18,525 nucleotides of DNA from Leptolyngbyaceae cyanobacterium SM1_3_5 (GCA_012031475.1 JAAUTJ010000021.1:1-18525); one strand, 5' to 3'; counted from the first letter of the stretch, positions 1 through 9,097 are shown. Made by a program: numbers and translations. Notes: generated by a model not told the origin, from the sequence alone.

Positions 1-216
1 TACTGGGCGGTCAAAATCGTTTCGGGTGTCCCTGAAGCAATTCCGGTTGTCGGCCATCTGATTGCTGACCTGCTGCGTGGCGGTGACAGCGTTGGTCAAG
101 CGACCCTGACTCGCTACTACAGCGCCCACACGTTTGTCTTGCCCTGGCTGACTGCCGTGTTCATGCTGCTGCACTTCTTGATGATCCGCAAGCAGGGCAT
201 CTCTGGTCCTTTGTAA
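1..216 (+). CDS. petB: Cytochrome b6 (PetB), C-terminal part, cut by window start
   Basis: The first base begins a reading frame that runs 71 codons to TAA at 214-216. It ends with the family's typical C-terminus HFLMIRKQGISGPL. Cytochrome b6 is the haem-carrying membrane subunit of the thylakoid and plasma-membrane b6f complex, passing electrons from plastoquinol to plastocyanin or cytochrome c6. The visible part holds the last two core helices, with the two histidines expected to ligate haem in YSAHTFVLPW and LLHFLMIRKQ. The N-terminal two thirds, including the cysteine that binds the extra haem, lie outside the window. petD follows after 134 bases, the usual petBD order, so the two are probably co-transcribed. 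Confidence 0.97.
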   Translation, partial: YWAVKIVSGVPEAIPVVGHLIADLLRGGDSVGQATLTRYYSAHTFVLPWLTAVFMLLHFLMIRKQGISGPL

Positions 217-350
217 GTCAAGAATTGTTGAACTGTATCTTTCGGTAGCAGAACGCAACGCCGTGACTTCGGTACACTAAGTCAAATCGGTAGCCGCAAG
301 CTAGCCACTTCTTTCAAACCTCGATCCTTTTAGAAGAGTCCTCAGAAGCT

Positions 351-832
351 ATGGCAACTCTGAAAAAGCCGGATCTCAGCGATCCCGCACTGCGCGAAAA
401 CTCAAAAAGGGCATGGGTCACAACTACTACGGTGAACCCGCTTGGCCGAATGACCTGCTCTACATCTTCCCGGTTGTGATTTTGGGAACGATCGCCTGCT
501 GCACCGCACTGGCCGTTCTTGACCCCGCTAGCGTTGGCGAACCTGCCAATCCGTTCGCAACGCCTTTGGAAATTCTGCCGGAATGGTATCTGTTCCCGGT
601 CTTCCAACTGCTCCGCATCCTGCCGAACAAGCTGCTGGGTGTGGCCGCAATGGGTTCAGTACCTTTGGGCATGATGCTGGTTCCCTTCATTGAGAACGTC
701 AACAAGTTCCAAAACCCCTTCCGTCGTCCGGTTGCCACCACAGTCTTCCTATTCGGCACTTTGGTGACGATCTACCTGGGTGTGGGTGCAACCTTCCCGA
801 TCGACAAGTCGCTGACCCTGGGCTTGTTCTAA
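351..832 (+). CDS. petD: Cytochrome b6f subunit IV (PetD), with a one-base frameshift near the start
   Basis: Subunit IV completes the quinol-oxidation site of the b6f complex; the PEWY motif is visible in PLEILPEWYLFPVF. The native start is ATG 351 (MATLKKPDLSDPALRE), but the frame fails after the A run at 397-400. The main body is read from a frame whose first ATG is 413 (MGHNYYGEPAWPNDLL). Adding one A at 397-400 gives ...REKLKKGMGHNYYGEP and a 160-residue protein, the usual family length. As written, only a 139-residue product from 413, lacking the conserved N-terminus, could be made. Because petD is essential for photosynthesis, I read this as a sequence error. It lies 134 bases after petB and ends KSLTLGLF as is normal for the family. 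Confidence 0.95.
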
Positions 833-967
833 GTCCTGCTTCGGCTCGATCGACTTCTTCGCCTGTGTTGATTTTTGTGGGTGCGTGTGCAAGTGACTTC
901 GCTTGTTCGATCGCAGCAAAAAAAGCAACGCAGGCGTTTCGCTTTCTGTGCTACGATTCATCGCTTC

Positions 968-1482
968 ATGTTGAAAAGACAGCCTAACCTAGGGCAGATG
1001 ATCCGACGCGATCGATTAATCGTTCAAAGCAACATTTCCGTCCTCACCCAAGTGCAGGAATGGTTTGAGCAGTTTTGCGCCCGCTACACGACGCAGCTTT
1101 TCTGGCTCAAACCGCAGCTTTATCCGCTCAGCCTTGCCCTGACTGAAGGCTTCTCGAATGCGGTTCGCCACGCCCACCACGACTTGCCGATCGAAACCCA
1201 AATCGAAATCGACCTGGCTTTGTGGGACGATCGCTTTGAAATTCGCATCTGGGATCACGGCAAACCCTTCGATCCCAACCAAATTGAGGAGCCAAAACCC
1301 GGAACGCTCAGGCAGGGCGGCTACGGCTGGTTTCTGCTGAGGCGCTTAGCCGATCAGGTTTTGTATGAGCGGGACGGAGACGATCGCAACTGTCTATAAT
1401 CGTCAAGTACCGCTCGACTCCGGCGCGATCGCCCGCTTGTGCGAAAAGCCAAGCCCTGAAGGTGGAAGAATCCGCCGATTGA
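968..1482 (+). CDS. Anti-sigma regulatory factor-type ATP-binding protein (RsbW/SpoIIAB-like), probable frameshift near C-terminus
   Basis: The protein is a small stand-alone GHKL-type ATPase domain, the fold of serine kinases that switch anti-sigma-factor antagonists. An N box is seen in LALTEGFSNAVRHAH, a G1-like box in IRIWDHGKPFDP and a glycine-rich G2-like segment in RQGGYGWFLLRRLAD. I start at ATG 968 (MLKRQPNLG); 998 (MIRRDRL) is the alternative. An in-frame TTG much further upstream adds basic residues unlike the family. The frame stops at 1397-1399 right after DDRNCL, where relatives continue with L/I-IVK-Y. One extra base at about 1394-1398 would give NCL-x-IVKYR and run on to TGA 1480-1482, about 171 residues. 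As written it ends at 1399. Its target sigma factor or partner is unknown. Confidence 0.78.
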
Positions 1483-1503
1483 GTACGGCAATCTAATCTA
1501 TCT

Positions 1504-1532
1504 TTGACCCGATCGCTTCAGTAGACTAATAA
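1504..1532 (+). promoter_or_regulatory. Sigma-70-type promoter for the zinc-ribbon membrane protein gene
   Basis: TTGACC at 1504-1509 and TAATAA at 1527-1532 are separated by exactly 17 bases, close to the consensus. The predicted transcription start is near 1539, about 33 bases before the GTG start at 1572. Assigned by eye only. Confidence 0.5.
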
Positions 1533-1571
1533 TTAGGTCGCGCAGTTCGCGATCAAGCGGTAGGTAAAGCT

Positions 1572-1946
1572 GTGAATCAATTTAGAACGCTGCAAATTAA
1601 TTTGGCTGGCCTGCGCTCCTGGCTAGTTTTGCTGGCCGTGATTTGGCTGTTGGGATCGATCGGCTTGGGCTGGCTGGTGAAATCGCTGGTGTTTCTGTTT
1701 GGGCTTTTGCTGCTGCTTCCGACGATCGGATTTTTCGTTTTGCGCTGGTGGCTGAAGCGCAATTTGATTGAAGATTCCTGCCCAGTTTGCCAAACGCGAT
1801 TTGTTGCGATTAACAATAGCGAATTGCGCTGCCCGAATTGCAGTGAGCCGCTGACGATCGATCACGGACGCTTTCACCGACTGACCCCACCGGGAACGGT
1901 TGATGTGGATGCGATCGAGGTTCCCGTTTCTCGACTCGAAGATTAA
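1572..1946 (+). CDS. Conserved membrane protein with C-terminal zinc ribbon, function unknown
   Basis: This 124-residue protein starts with GTG at 1572; TAGGT lies a few bases upstream as a weak ribosome site. Two hydrophobic segments, about residues 17-38 and 40-60, are rich in Leu, Val and Trp and are followed by basic RWWLKRN. A CPVC...CPNC pair (Cys70, Cys73, Cys87, Cys90) then forms a likely zinc ribbon on the cytoplasmic side, before a short acidic tail. I do not recognise a named family and propose no reaction. It has its own likely promoter and ends just before a terminator shared with the convergent NTRC gene. The reading frame is intact. Confidence 0.8.
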   Translation: MNQFRTLQINLAGLRSWLVLLAVIWLLGSIGLGWLVKSLVFLFGLLLLLPTIGFFVLRWWLKRNLIEDSCPVCQTRFVAINNSELRCPNCSEPLTIDHGRFHRLTPPGTVDVDAIEVPVSRLED

Positions 1947-1956
1947 CTGGCTCATC

Positions 1957-1987
1957 AAAAAAGGCAGTCCGAAGACCGCCTTTTTTT
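1957..1987. terminator. Bidirectional rho-independent terminator between convergent genes
   Basis: A run of A, then GGC-A-GT, a six-base loop CCGAAG, AC-C-GCC and a run of seven T forms a hairpin with an A/T stem base. It would work in both directions: for the zinc-ribbon gene ending at 1946 and for the NTRC gene ending at 2003 on the other strand. Confidence 0.85.
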
Positions 1988-2002
1988 GTATCTGTATTGC
2001 GC

Positions 2003-3385
2003 TTAGACGGGCACGGCTCCAAGCTGCGTCTGAATCATTTCGCGATATTGGCTCTTGGGTCGAATGCCCTTGAACTCGCTCACCAGCGCTTTGTCCTTGA
2101 AGAACTGCACGGTTGGAGTGCCCGTCACGCCTGCCGATTCTGCGATCTCCTGGTCTTGCTCCACGTCGATTTCAACATAGTGGACTTGCCCGTCGAACTC
2201 GTCCACGACTTTGCCCAAGATCGGCTTAAGCGTGTGGCAGGGGCCGCAGGTGGGAGAAGCATATTTGACGATGATCAGGCGATCGCTGTCGTGATATAGC
2301 TTCCGTAGGGCATAGCCGCCTTCGTGCCGAGTGCGATCGATGCTGAATTCCGATTCCTGCTCAGCTTCAGATTTATGATGAATCGCTTCTGCTGGCCGCT
2401 CGGATTCCGCCGTCTGGTGAAACTCCTGCACCAAGTCGTGTGACGACAGCCAGCGCTCGGCCAGCATTGCCGCCATACATCCGGTTCCCGCTGCCGTGAT
2501 CGCCTGCCGGAATTCGTGGTCTTGCACGTCGCCAGCGGCGTAAACGCCTTCAATGCTGGTTTCAACCGATCCGGGTTTGGTGACGATGTAGCCTACGTCA
2601 TCAAGGTCAAGTTGGCCTGTGAAGAGGGAGGTGTTGGGGGTGTGACCGATCGCATAGAACAAGCCTCGGACGTGAAGCTGGCTTTCTTCCCCTGTCGCGT
2701 TGTCCTTCAGGTGGATACCCTGCATGTGGTCGGCTTCGCCAAACACATCCAAAACGGCGGTATTCCAGTGAACCGTGATTTTTGGATTGCTCAAGACGCG
2801 ATCCTGCATGGCTTTACTGGCTCTCATCTTTTCGCCCCGCACCAGCAAATGCACGTGCGAACCGTACTTGGTTAGATAAACCGCTTCTTCGGCTGCCGAG
2901 TCGCCGCCGCCGATAACGGCCAGTTCCGCACTGCGGAAAATCGGCGTGGCACCGTCACAAATCGCGCAGGCCGAAATGCCGCGACTCCAAAACTGATGCT
3001 CTAGCGGCAGTCCGAGCCGTTTGGCGGTTGCGCCAGTGGCGATCACAACGCTGTGGGCGCGGACTTCGCGGTCTTCCGATCGAACCACAAACGGACGCTG
3101 GCTAAAATCCACGAACGTGACATCTTCCGTCACCAGTTCGGCACCCCAGCGAATCGCCTGCGCCTTCATCCGATCCATCAGCATTGGTCCCGTGATGCCT
3201 TCGGGGAAGCCAGGAAAATTTTCAACTTCCGTCGTTGTCATAAGCTGTCCACCCGGCAGACCGCCCGCCTGATAGCCTTCAAACATAAAGGGTTTCAGGT
3301 TTGCTCTTGCGGCGTAAATAGCGGCAGTGTAACCCGCTGGGCCAGAGCCAATGATCACCAGGTTTTCTACGGTTTGATTGGTCAT
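2003..3385 (-). CDS. trxB: NADPH-thioredoxin reductase with fused thioredoxin domain (NTRC)
   Basis: This is a two-domain redox enzyme that passes electrons from NADPH through FAD to its own thioredoxin domain, and in phototrophs reduces 2-Cys peroxiredoxins and other targets. From MTNQTVENL (start at 3385), residues 13-18 are the FAD motif GSGPAG, Cys140-Cys143 form the reductase CAIC pair, GGGDSAAEEA binds NADPH, and AAGDVQD closes the reductase. A variable acidic linker leads to the thioredoxin domain with CGPC at 380-383 and the cis-proline TGTPT. The protein is 460 residues, as expected for NTRC. An in-frame ATG at 3403 would add six residues; neither start has a clear ribosome site. The gene is intact and diverges from lipA. 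Confidence 0.95.
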   Translation of the reverse strand: MTNQTVENLVIIGSGPAGYTAAIYAARANLKPFMFEGYQAGGLPGGQLMTTTEVENFPGFPEGITGPMLMDRMKAQAIRWGAELVTEDVTFVDFSQRPFVVRSEDREVRAHSVVIATGATAKRLGLPLEHQFWSRGISACAICDGATPIFRSAELAVIGGGDSAAEEAVYLTKYGSHVHLLVRGEKMRASKAMQDRVLSNPKITVHWNTAVLDVFGEADHMQGIHLKDNATGEESQLHVRGLFYAIGHTPNTSLFTGQLDLDDVGYIVTKPGSVETSIEGVYAAGDVQDHEFRQAITAAGTGCMAAMLAERWLSSHDLVQEFHQTAESERPAEAIHHKSEAEQESEFSIDRTRHEGGYALRKLYHDSDRLIIVKYASPTCGPCHTLKPILGKVVDEFDGQVHYVEIDVEQDQEIAESAGVTGTPTVQFFKDKALVSEFKGIRPKSQYREMIQTQLGAVPV

Positions 3386-3520
3386 GGGTCTAAGCGAACT
3401 CATAACGACTACGTTTAATAGTCTAGCAGACGATCGCCATCCGCGCAAGGAGCGCTCCCCACAGCCGCCACCCGGACTTCTGTTAGGATAAAAGGCGATA
3501 TCAAAGGGAGTCGATCGCCC

Positions 3521-4414
3521 GTGACGGTGAAGCCAGAATGGTTACGAGTCAAAGCGCCACAGTGGGAGCGCGTCGGCGCAGTCAAGGAAATCTTGCGGGA
3601 TTTGGCACTCAACACCGTTTGCGAAGAAGCCTCTTGTCCCAACATTGGCGAATGTTTTAATCACGGCACGGCCACCTTCTTGATTATGGGACCTGCCTGC
3701 ACCCGCGCTTGTCCCTACTGCGACATTGACTTTGAGAAAAAACCAAAGGCACTTGACCCAACCGAACCCGATCGCTTGGCCGAAGCCGTCCGGCGGATGC
3801 GGCTGAATCACGTTGTTGTGACTTCGGTGAATCGCGATGACTTACCGGATGGCGGCGCGTCACAGTTTCAGCGCTGCATTGCGGCGATTCGAGCCGCTTC
3901 TCCCCAAACGACGATCGAAGTCCTCATTCCCGATTTGTGCGGCAACTGGGACGCGCTAGCTGAGATTCTTGCCGCCAAACCGGAAGTTCTCAACCACAAC
4001 ACCGAGACGATCGCCCGACTGTATCGCCGTGTCCGTCCGCAAGGAGACTATGCGCGATCGATCGAACTGCTGCGCCGCGCCAAAGAAATTTCGTCCGAAA
4101 TCTATACCAAATCGGGACTGATGGTCGGCTTGGGCGAAACGGATGCCGAGATTGAGCAGGCGATGCGCGATTTGCGATCGGCAGACTGCGATATTTTGAC
4201 TTTGGGGCAGTATCTCCAACCCAGTCCCAAGCATTTGCCCGTGCAGGAATTTGTCACGCCCGATCGCTTTGCCGTCTGGCAGCAGTGGGGCGAATCGATC
4301 GGCTTTTTGCAGGTTGTCTCTTCCCCGCTCACGCGCAGTTCCTACCACGCTGAGCAGGTGCAGCAACTCATGCAGCGCTATCCTCGATCGCAGTCGCCTC
4401 TTGCGCTCCCATGA
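3521..4414 (+). CDS. lipA: Lipoyl synthase (LipA)
   Basis: LipA is a radical SAM enzyme that inserts two sulfurs into octanoyl groups on the E2 and GcvH proteins to make lipoate. Both iron-sulfur sites are present: the auxiliary-cluster cysteines Cys34, Cys39 and Cys45 (CEEASCPNIGEC), and the radical SAM triad Cys60, Cys64 and Cys67 (CTRACPYC). The C-terminal serine ligand occurs in TRSSYHAEQ. Length is 297 residues, normal and intact. The GTG start at 3521 is supported by CAAAGGGAG ten bases upstream (3502-3510) and by the usual family N-terminus KPEWLRVKAP. It stands alone, divergent from NTRC. Cyanobacteria often carry two lipA genes, so this may be one of two. Confidence 0.96.
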   Translation: MTVKPEWLRVKAPQWERVGAVKEILRDLALNTVCEEASCPNIGECFNHGTATFLIMGPACTRACPYCDIDFEKKPKALDPTEPDRLAEAVRRMRLNHVVVTSVNRDDLPDGGASQFQRCIAAIRAASPQTTIEVLIPDLCGNWDALAEILAAKPEVLNHNTETIARLYRRVRPQGDYARSIELLRRAKEISSEIYTKSGLMVGLGETDAEIEQAMRDLRSADCDILTLGQYLQPSPKHLPVQEFVTPDRFAVWQQWGESIGFLQVVSSPLTRSSYHAEQVQQLMQRYPRSQSPLALP

Positions 4415-4479
4415 AATCCGATTGCGCTTGAAATCTCAGTGGAATTGTATTTTTCAGGGCTTACGCAGAAGCCGAGAAC

Positions 4480-4604
4480 TCAAGTTCCGGCTGAAAGCTC
4501 AAACCCATTGAAATGGGTTAATTAGGGCGAGTCCGTTCCGGCAGCCCTGCGGGATCACTAGTCCGTTTTGGGACTTCAGCAATGAGCCAGGAAATGGATT
4601 TCCT
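4480..4604. repeat. Dispersed structured repeat, copy 1 (expanded)
   Basis: The order of elements matches copy 2 at 14184-14290: TTCCGGCT, then the hairpin AACCCA-TTGAAA-TGGGTT (4502-4519), AGTCC...GGACTTCAGC (4560-4580) and AGCCAGGAAATGGATTTCC (4585-4603). The spacer between the two hairpins is 40 bases here against 15 in copy 2. The extra part is flanked by AGTCCGTT at 4530-4537 and again at 4560-4567. Confidence 0.75.
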
Positions 4605-5093
4605 GTGCAATGCATAAGTCCTATTTTTGGCTACTTTAACATTTTCGGCTACTTTAACAGTGGACGCCCAGTTGTGCAGCCCTTTGTCTTGCTCTGGTGT
4701 CGCTGAAGAGCATACTTGGGTGTTATGAAGATGCTGTAAATCTTTAAACATTACATAGATTAATGTATTACATAATACTTCAACAGGATTAGGCAACGGT
4801 TAATTTCTTTACAGTCTGTTACGACGGTGCGTACTGAGATTACCGCTACCGCCCTGCCATTCGATCGCCACAGAAGCCAAGACAAACTCATCTCTAGCGG
4901 CTCGCTGCGTAAGTTTGCGGAGTGTCCGGTTTCTTCGTGAAGTTCTAGTAAAGTTAAAAGGACTTCTTTCGATCGCTGCGTAAATATGCGGTGAAGTTCA
5001 ATGACGAGTTGGGTTATCGGGATTTTTTGTTTGGTTAAATGAAAACAAAGGCAAAACTTCAAGAACTTGAAGCAATCGAGTAGATTCACTGTT

Positions 5094-5115
5094 CATCCAG
5101 CACCGAGTCTGGATG
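5094..5115. repeat. Perfect 7-bp inverted repeat
   Basis: CATCCAG at 5094-5100 and CTGGATG at 5109-5115 flank an 8-base loop. A short T run follows a few bases later on the plus strand. It could be a weak terminator or an operator; no gene ends beside it. Confidence 0.4.
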
Positions 5116-5346
5116 CTCACAGTTTTTGAAGGGCATCGCGTCAGATCGATTGGTTTTGCAAGTGTGAGAGCCTGCTTGAAGCTTGCCGTTTTGCGTTGCT
5201 TCAACGCTCAGCACGTCAGGGGTATCGTCATTTCTTGAACAGTTTATCTAGTCATCCAGCCAAATCGCAGCGATCGCTGTGAACTTTCTGGATTGAGTGA
5301 GTAGCGCAGGTGGCTTGCTCACAAATGCCGATGCAGTTTTGACACA

Positions 5347-5352
5347 CAGGAG
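5347..5352 (+). promoter_or_regulatory. Ribosome binding site of the RTX gene
   Basis: CAGGAG lies 12 bases before the ATG at 5365 and supports that start over later in-frame ATGs. Confidence 0.6.
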
Positions 5353-5364
5353 TTTTTCACCGCA

Positions 5365-8300
5365 ATGAGCAGTTCGGATTCACAAAGTGCCACCTCGATC
5401 CTAGAGCGCGTCGCAAATGCAGACCTACTTCAGAGCAGCGAGGTGGCTCTGCTTGAGGAATCAGTTCTGCTTGAAGGATTGGTAGGTGACAACTTACTGG
5501 GTGAAAATGTGGACGACGCGGCTGCTTCCGCTCCTTCTGCTGTCAACCGTGATTTTAGCTCCAGCGCGATCGCAGACGAAGCGCCGATTCCCGTTGAAAA
5601 CACGGTGACAGGCACAGACGGCAACGATCGCCTAATTGGGCTACCGGGCAACAACATTTTCGAGCCGCGCCTCGGTTTTGATCAGGTCGAGGGCGGGGTA
5701 GGCGCTGACACGCTGATAATCGACTACGGGCTGCAAGATGGCGTTGTGCAGGGCGGTGGTGCCAGCGGAATTGTGACGCGATCGACCCCAGACGGAACGA
5801 TTCTCGATCGGGTCGAATACACCTCGATCGAACGCTTCCGCATCCGAGGCTCCAGTCAAAATGATGACCTGCAAGGCGATCGGCTCGACGACAGACTGGA
5901 CGGCAGCGCAGGCGACGATCGGCTAGAAGGCAATGCAGGCGCAGATGTGCTGATCGGTGGCGAGGGCAGCGACACGGCCTCCTACCGCAACTCGATTAGC
6001 GCCGTCGCGATCGATTTGAGCGCAGGCGCAGCCACAGGCGGCGATGCCACAGACGATCGGCTTGATTCGATCGAAAATCTGATCGGCTCTAACTACGCAG
6101 ACCGCCTGATCGGGGACGATCGCGACAACGTGATTGCGCCGCTGCTGGCCTTGGCTGCGTCCGATGCTGCACCCGATCAGGCAGATGCGATCGAGTTTGC
6201 AGACGGCGGCGCGGGCAGCGACTTGCTCATCCTCAACTATGCTGACGTTGCTGCCGAGGGCGGATTGGCGGTGCTTGAGCGCAACACCAGCGGCACGGCA
6301 GGCTATGCGCTGACGATTCAAGGACAGCGCCAGCAAGTACACTACGTCAACTTTGAGCGCTTTGACATCACCGGAACTGCCCAGGACGATCGCATCAACG
6401 GCGGCACGGGCAGCGATCGACTGGTGGGCGGAGCCGGAGACGATCGCATCAATGGCGGTACGGGCAGCGATACTCTTTTGGGCGGCGCAGGCAACGACAT
6501 CATCACCAGCCAGATCAGCAACCCGATCAGCAACCCGATCGTCAACGCTGCGATCGATCGATCCTCAGTGGAAAATCCCGTGTTGGTGCTGGATGGCGGT
6601 GAGGGAATTGATACGCTTTCGGTGGATCTCAGCTATCTATCCGCCGATGTTCTGCTGGACTTTCACCTGTCCAACCCGCTGCTTCAGCTTGCAGACGGTA
6701 TACGCATTCAAAATTTTGAGGTGCTTGCCGATGTTTACACGGGCAGCGGCAACGACACGATCGTCCAAACAGGTCGCGTGGACAACATCATTCATGCCGG
6801 AGCCGGAAACGACATTGTGAATCCGGGTGCCAGCCTCACAACCGATCGAGTGGATGGCGGGGCAGGAATCGATACATTGGTGCTGAACTATTCTGGTGAA
6901 ATCTTCAGTAGTCTAAGAGTGGATGGCACAATTTATACGCTTGAAAGTTTCGATCGATCGACCGCATCAAGTGTTCAAACTATCAACTTTGAAATCGTGA
7001 ATATCATAGGCACACCAAACAACGACTTGCTTTCGGGAACGATCGGCAATGACATCCTCATGGGTGGCAGCGGCAACGATACGATCAACGGTCTGGGCGG
7101 CAACGATTCGATCGATGCAGGTTCAGGCAATGACGTGGTGATTGCCGTAGGTCAACCGTCCGATTTATCTGCCGCTCAAACCAACGATGTGCTGCTACTC
7201 AACGGCGGAGCGGGGATCGATACGCTCTCGGTGGATCTGTCCCAAAAGCAAGGCAACATTGTTTTTGACAGCACGACTCCCCGAACCCTCCAGCTTGCCG
7301 ACGGCACCCGAATCAGCAATTTCGAGATTTTTAAAGATATTTCAACAGGCAGCGGGAACGATCGCCTTGTCCAAACGGGCGCGATCGATAACCAATGGAC
7401 AACCGGGTCAGGCGATGATTTTGTCAACTCTGGCTTGGGCAACGATACGGTCGATGGGGGGGGATGGCATCGATACGCTCCACCTCGACTACTCCAGCCT
7501 GGATGGAACGATCGGGCGCGTGGCAAACAGCTATCGCGTGACCGATCGTTCCGGACGCCGCTTAACTCAGGTGAACTTCGCCAATTTTGAGCGCTTCACC
7601 TTAATTGGCACTGCTAACAGCGATCGGCTGATCGGTGCAGCCAACGAAGACAACTTGCAGGGCGGTGTGGGCAATGACGCGCTCAATGGCGAAGCAGGCG
7701 ACGACACGCTGTCGGGCGGACTGGGCGACGATCTGCTGAATGGCGGAGAAGGAAGCGATCGCCTGATTGAAACGGGCGACGTCGATTTCACTGCCACCAA
7801 CACCACTCTGACTGGTTTGGGAAGCGATCGGCTCATCGGCATTGAACAGCTTGTCCTCACGGGTGGAGAAAGCAATAATGCGATCGACGCTTCGGCCTTT
7901 GTTCTCGGTTCAGTCGCGCTGTCGGGACTGGGCGGCGATGACATCCTGATTGGCGGCATGGGCAGCAACAGCTTTACAGGCGGCTTGGGCAACGACACAA
8001 TACGCGGCAACACGGGCAGCGACACCGTTATTGCAACAGGCAATGTCAACTTTCGACTCACCGACGAGAGCTTGAGCGGCATCGGACTTGATACGCTCAC
8101 GAGCGTTGAGCAGGCGACGCTCACGGGCGGTGTCAGCGCCAATACGATCGATGCATCCACGTTTTCTGGAGCCGTGACGCTGATTGGCGGGGCGGGCAAC
8201 GATACGCTCATCGGCGCGACCAACTCGATCGGACAACCAGTTTCGCAGTATGCTAGCAGCGTGATTGCCGCCACCTCCGAATTTGGCAGCGCGTCTTGGT

Positions 8301-9050
8301 CGGCGCAGCAAGTGCTGGGCGTTCCCAACGTGTTCAACTTTGGAGACTCGCGGCAGGCTTGGGCAGCGGCAACTCGCGACGGCACGATCGAACAGCTAAC
8401 GGTCGGATTTGCCACGTCAGTTCAGGCCACAGGCACCACAATTCGCCAAAACTGGGGCAATGGCTTTATTCGCAAAGTGGAAGTTCTCAACGAAGACGAC
8501 ACGTTTACCGAAGTTTGGCAGGGAATCGATTCCAGCTTGCCCAACCAGGTGTTTGATTTTCGCGTGAACTGGACGCCAACCGCTCAGTTCGTCAAGGTTG
8601 CGGATTACGATCGACACCAACCATGACCTCAACGCTTGGGAAGAAATTGACGCCATTCAGCTTCACAGCCTGACGGTGGGCGGTGGCGATCGGCTCGAGG
8701 GCGGAGCAGGCAGCGACATTTTGATCGGCGGAGCGGGTGACGATATTCTCGTGGGCGGCACGGGCAGCGATCGCTTTGTGTTCAACAGCGTTCGCGACGG
8801 CAGCGATACGATCGTAGACTTTGCGATCGCCAGCGACATTCTCGATTTGCGCTCGCTGATGGACACCTTGGCCTACAGCGGCAACACGCCGATCGCAGAT
8901 GGTTATTTGCAGCTTGTGCAGCAAGGCGTCAACACCCAAATCCAAATCGACGCAGATGGACGCGGCAGCGGCAATAGTTTCACGACACTGGTAACGTTGA
9001 ACACCGTGAACGCAAACACCCTAGTGCGCGGCGGCAATCTGCTGCTGTAA
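5365..9050 (+). CDS. Large RTX (haemolysin-type calcium-binding repeat) secreted protein, two frameshifts
   Basis: The composite protein of about 1,227 residues is acidic and repeat-rich, with many GGxGxDxLx calcium-binding nonapeptides; such proteins normally leave by type I secretion and fold outside with calcium. After an N-terminal region without repeats (1-80), RTX blocks lie near 81-96, 167-210, 335-380, 555-595, 750-800, 860-900 and 1,104-1,140. Repeated linking modules contain L-x-LDYS and NFERF-x3-GT motifs. A jelly-roll-like (discoidin-type) domain sits at about 960-1,100, and a non-repetitive C-terminus follows, where a secretion signal is expected. The frame is broken twice: by an extra G in the G8 run 7456-7463 (seven G restore VDGGDGIDTLHLDY) and an extra T at 8598-8599 (removal gives VKVRITIDTNHDLN). 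The three segments are 5365-7463, 7457-8597 and 8600-9050. Its role (adhesin, surface-layer or enzyme carrier) is not shown. Confidence 0.88.
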
Positions 9051-9097
9051 GGTTTTAGTTTGAAGCTTGCTAATGGGGTTGCATCTACAAGGCGAAA

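Larger units (their letters stand above)
4415..5364. other. Gene-free stretch between lipA and the RTX gene
   Basis: No open frame here looks like a protein. The stretch holds the dispersed repeat copy at about 4480-4604; a tandem pair of an 18-base unit ending GGCTACTTTAACA at about 4624-4660; an AT-rich patch with the palindrome ATGTA-T-TACAT at 4763-4773; two 19-base near-identical copies (17/19) at 4902-4920 and 4973-4991; and a perfect 7-bp hairpin at 5094-5115. I found no tRNA and no well-placed promoter for the RTX gene. A gene remnant on the minus strand around 4760-5200 cannot be excluded. Confidence 0.6.

Noticed and set aside
2516..2875. 119-residue plus-strand open frame opposite NTRC
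   Set aside because: The minus strand encodes well-known NTRC motifs throughout; no ribosome site or family signal on the plus strand.
3440..3475. GGAGCGCTCC-type sequence in the NTRC-lipA gap as a third copy of the 34-bp repeat
   Set aside because: Only about ten bases match the repeat core, which is not enough to call a copy.
4518..4796. 92-residue minus-strand open frame in the gene-free stretch
   Set aside because: It runs through the dispersed repeat and the 18-base tandem pair, and has no recognisable protein features.
7567..8415. 282-residue open frame on the minus strand across the RTX gene
   Set aside because: It is a low-complexity Ser/Pro/Leu mirror of the RTX repeats with no ribosome site; the plus strand has clear motifs.
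5880..8790. Regularly spaced short repeats that could suggest a CRISPR array
   Set aside because: They are codons of GGxGxDxLx nonapeptides, of variable sequence and spacing, inside a reading frame.
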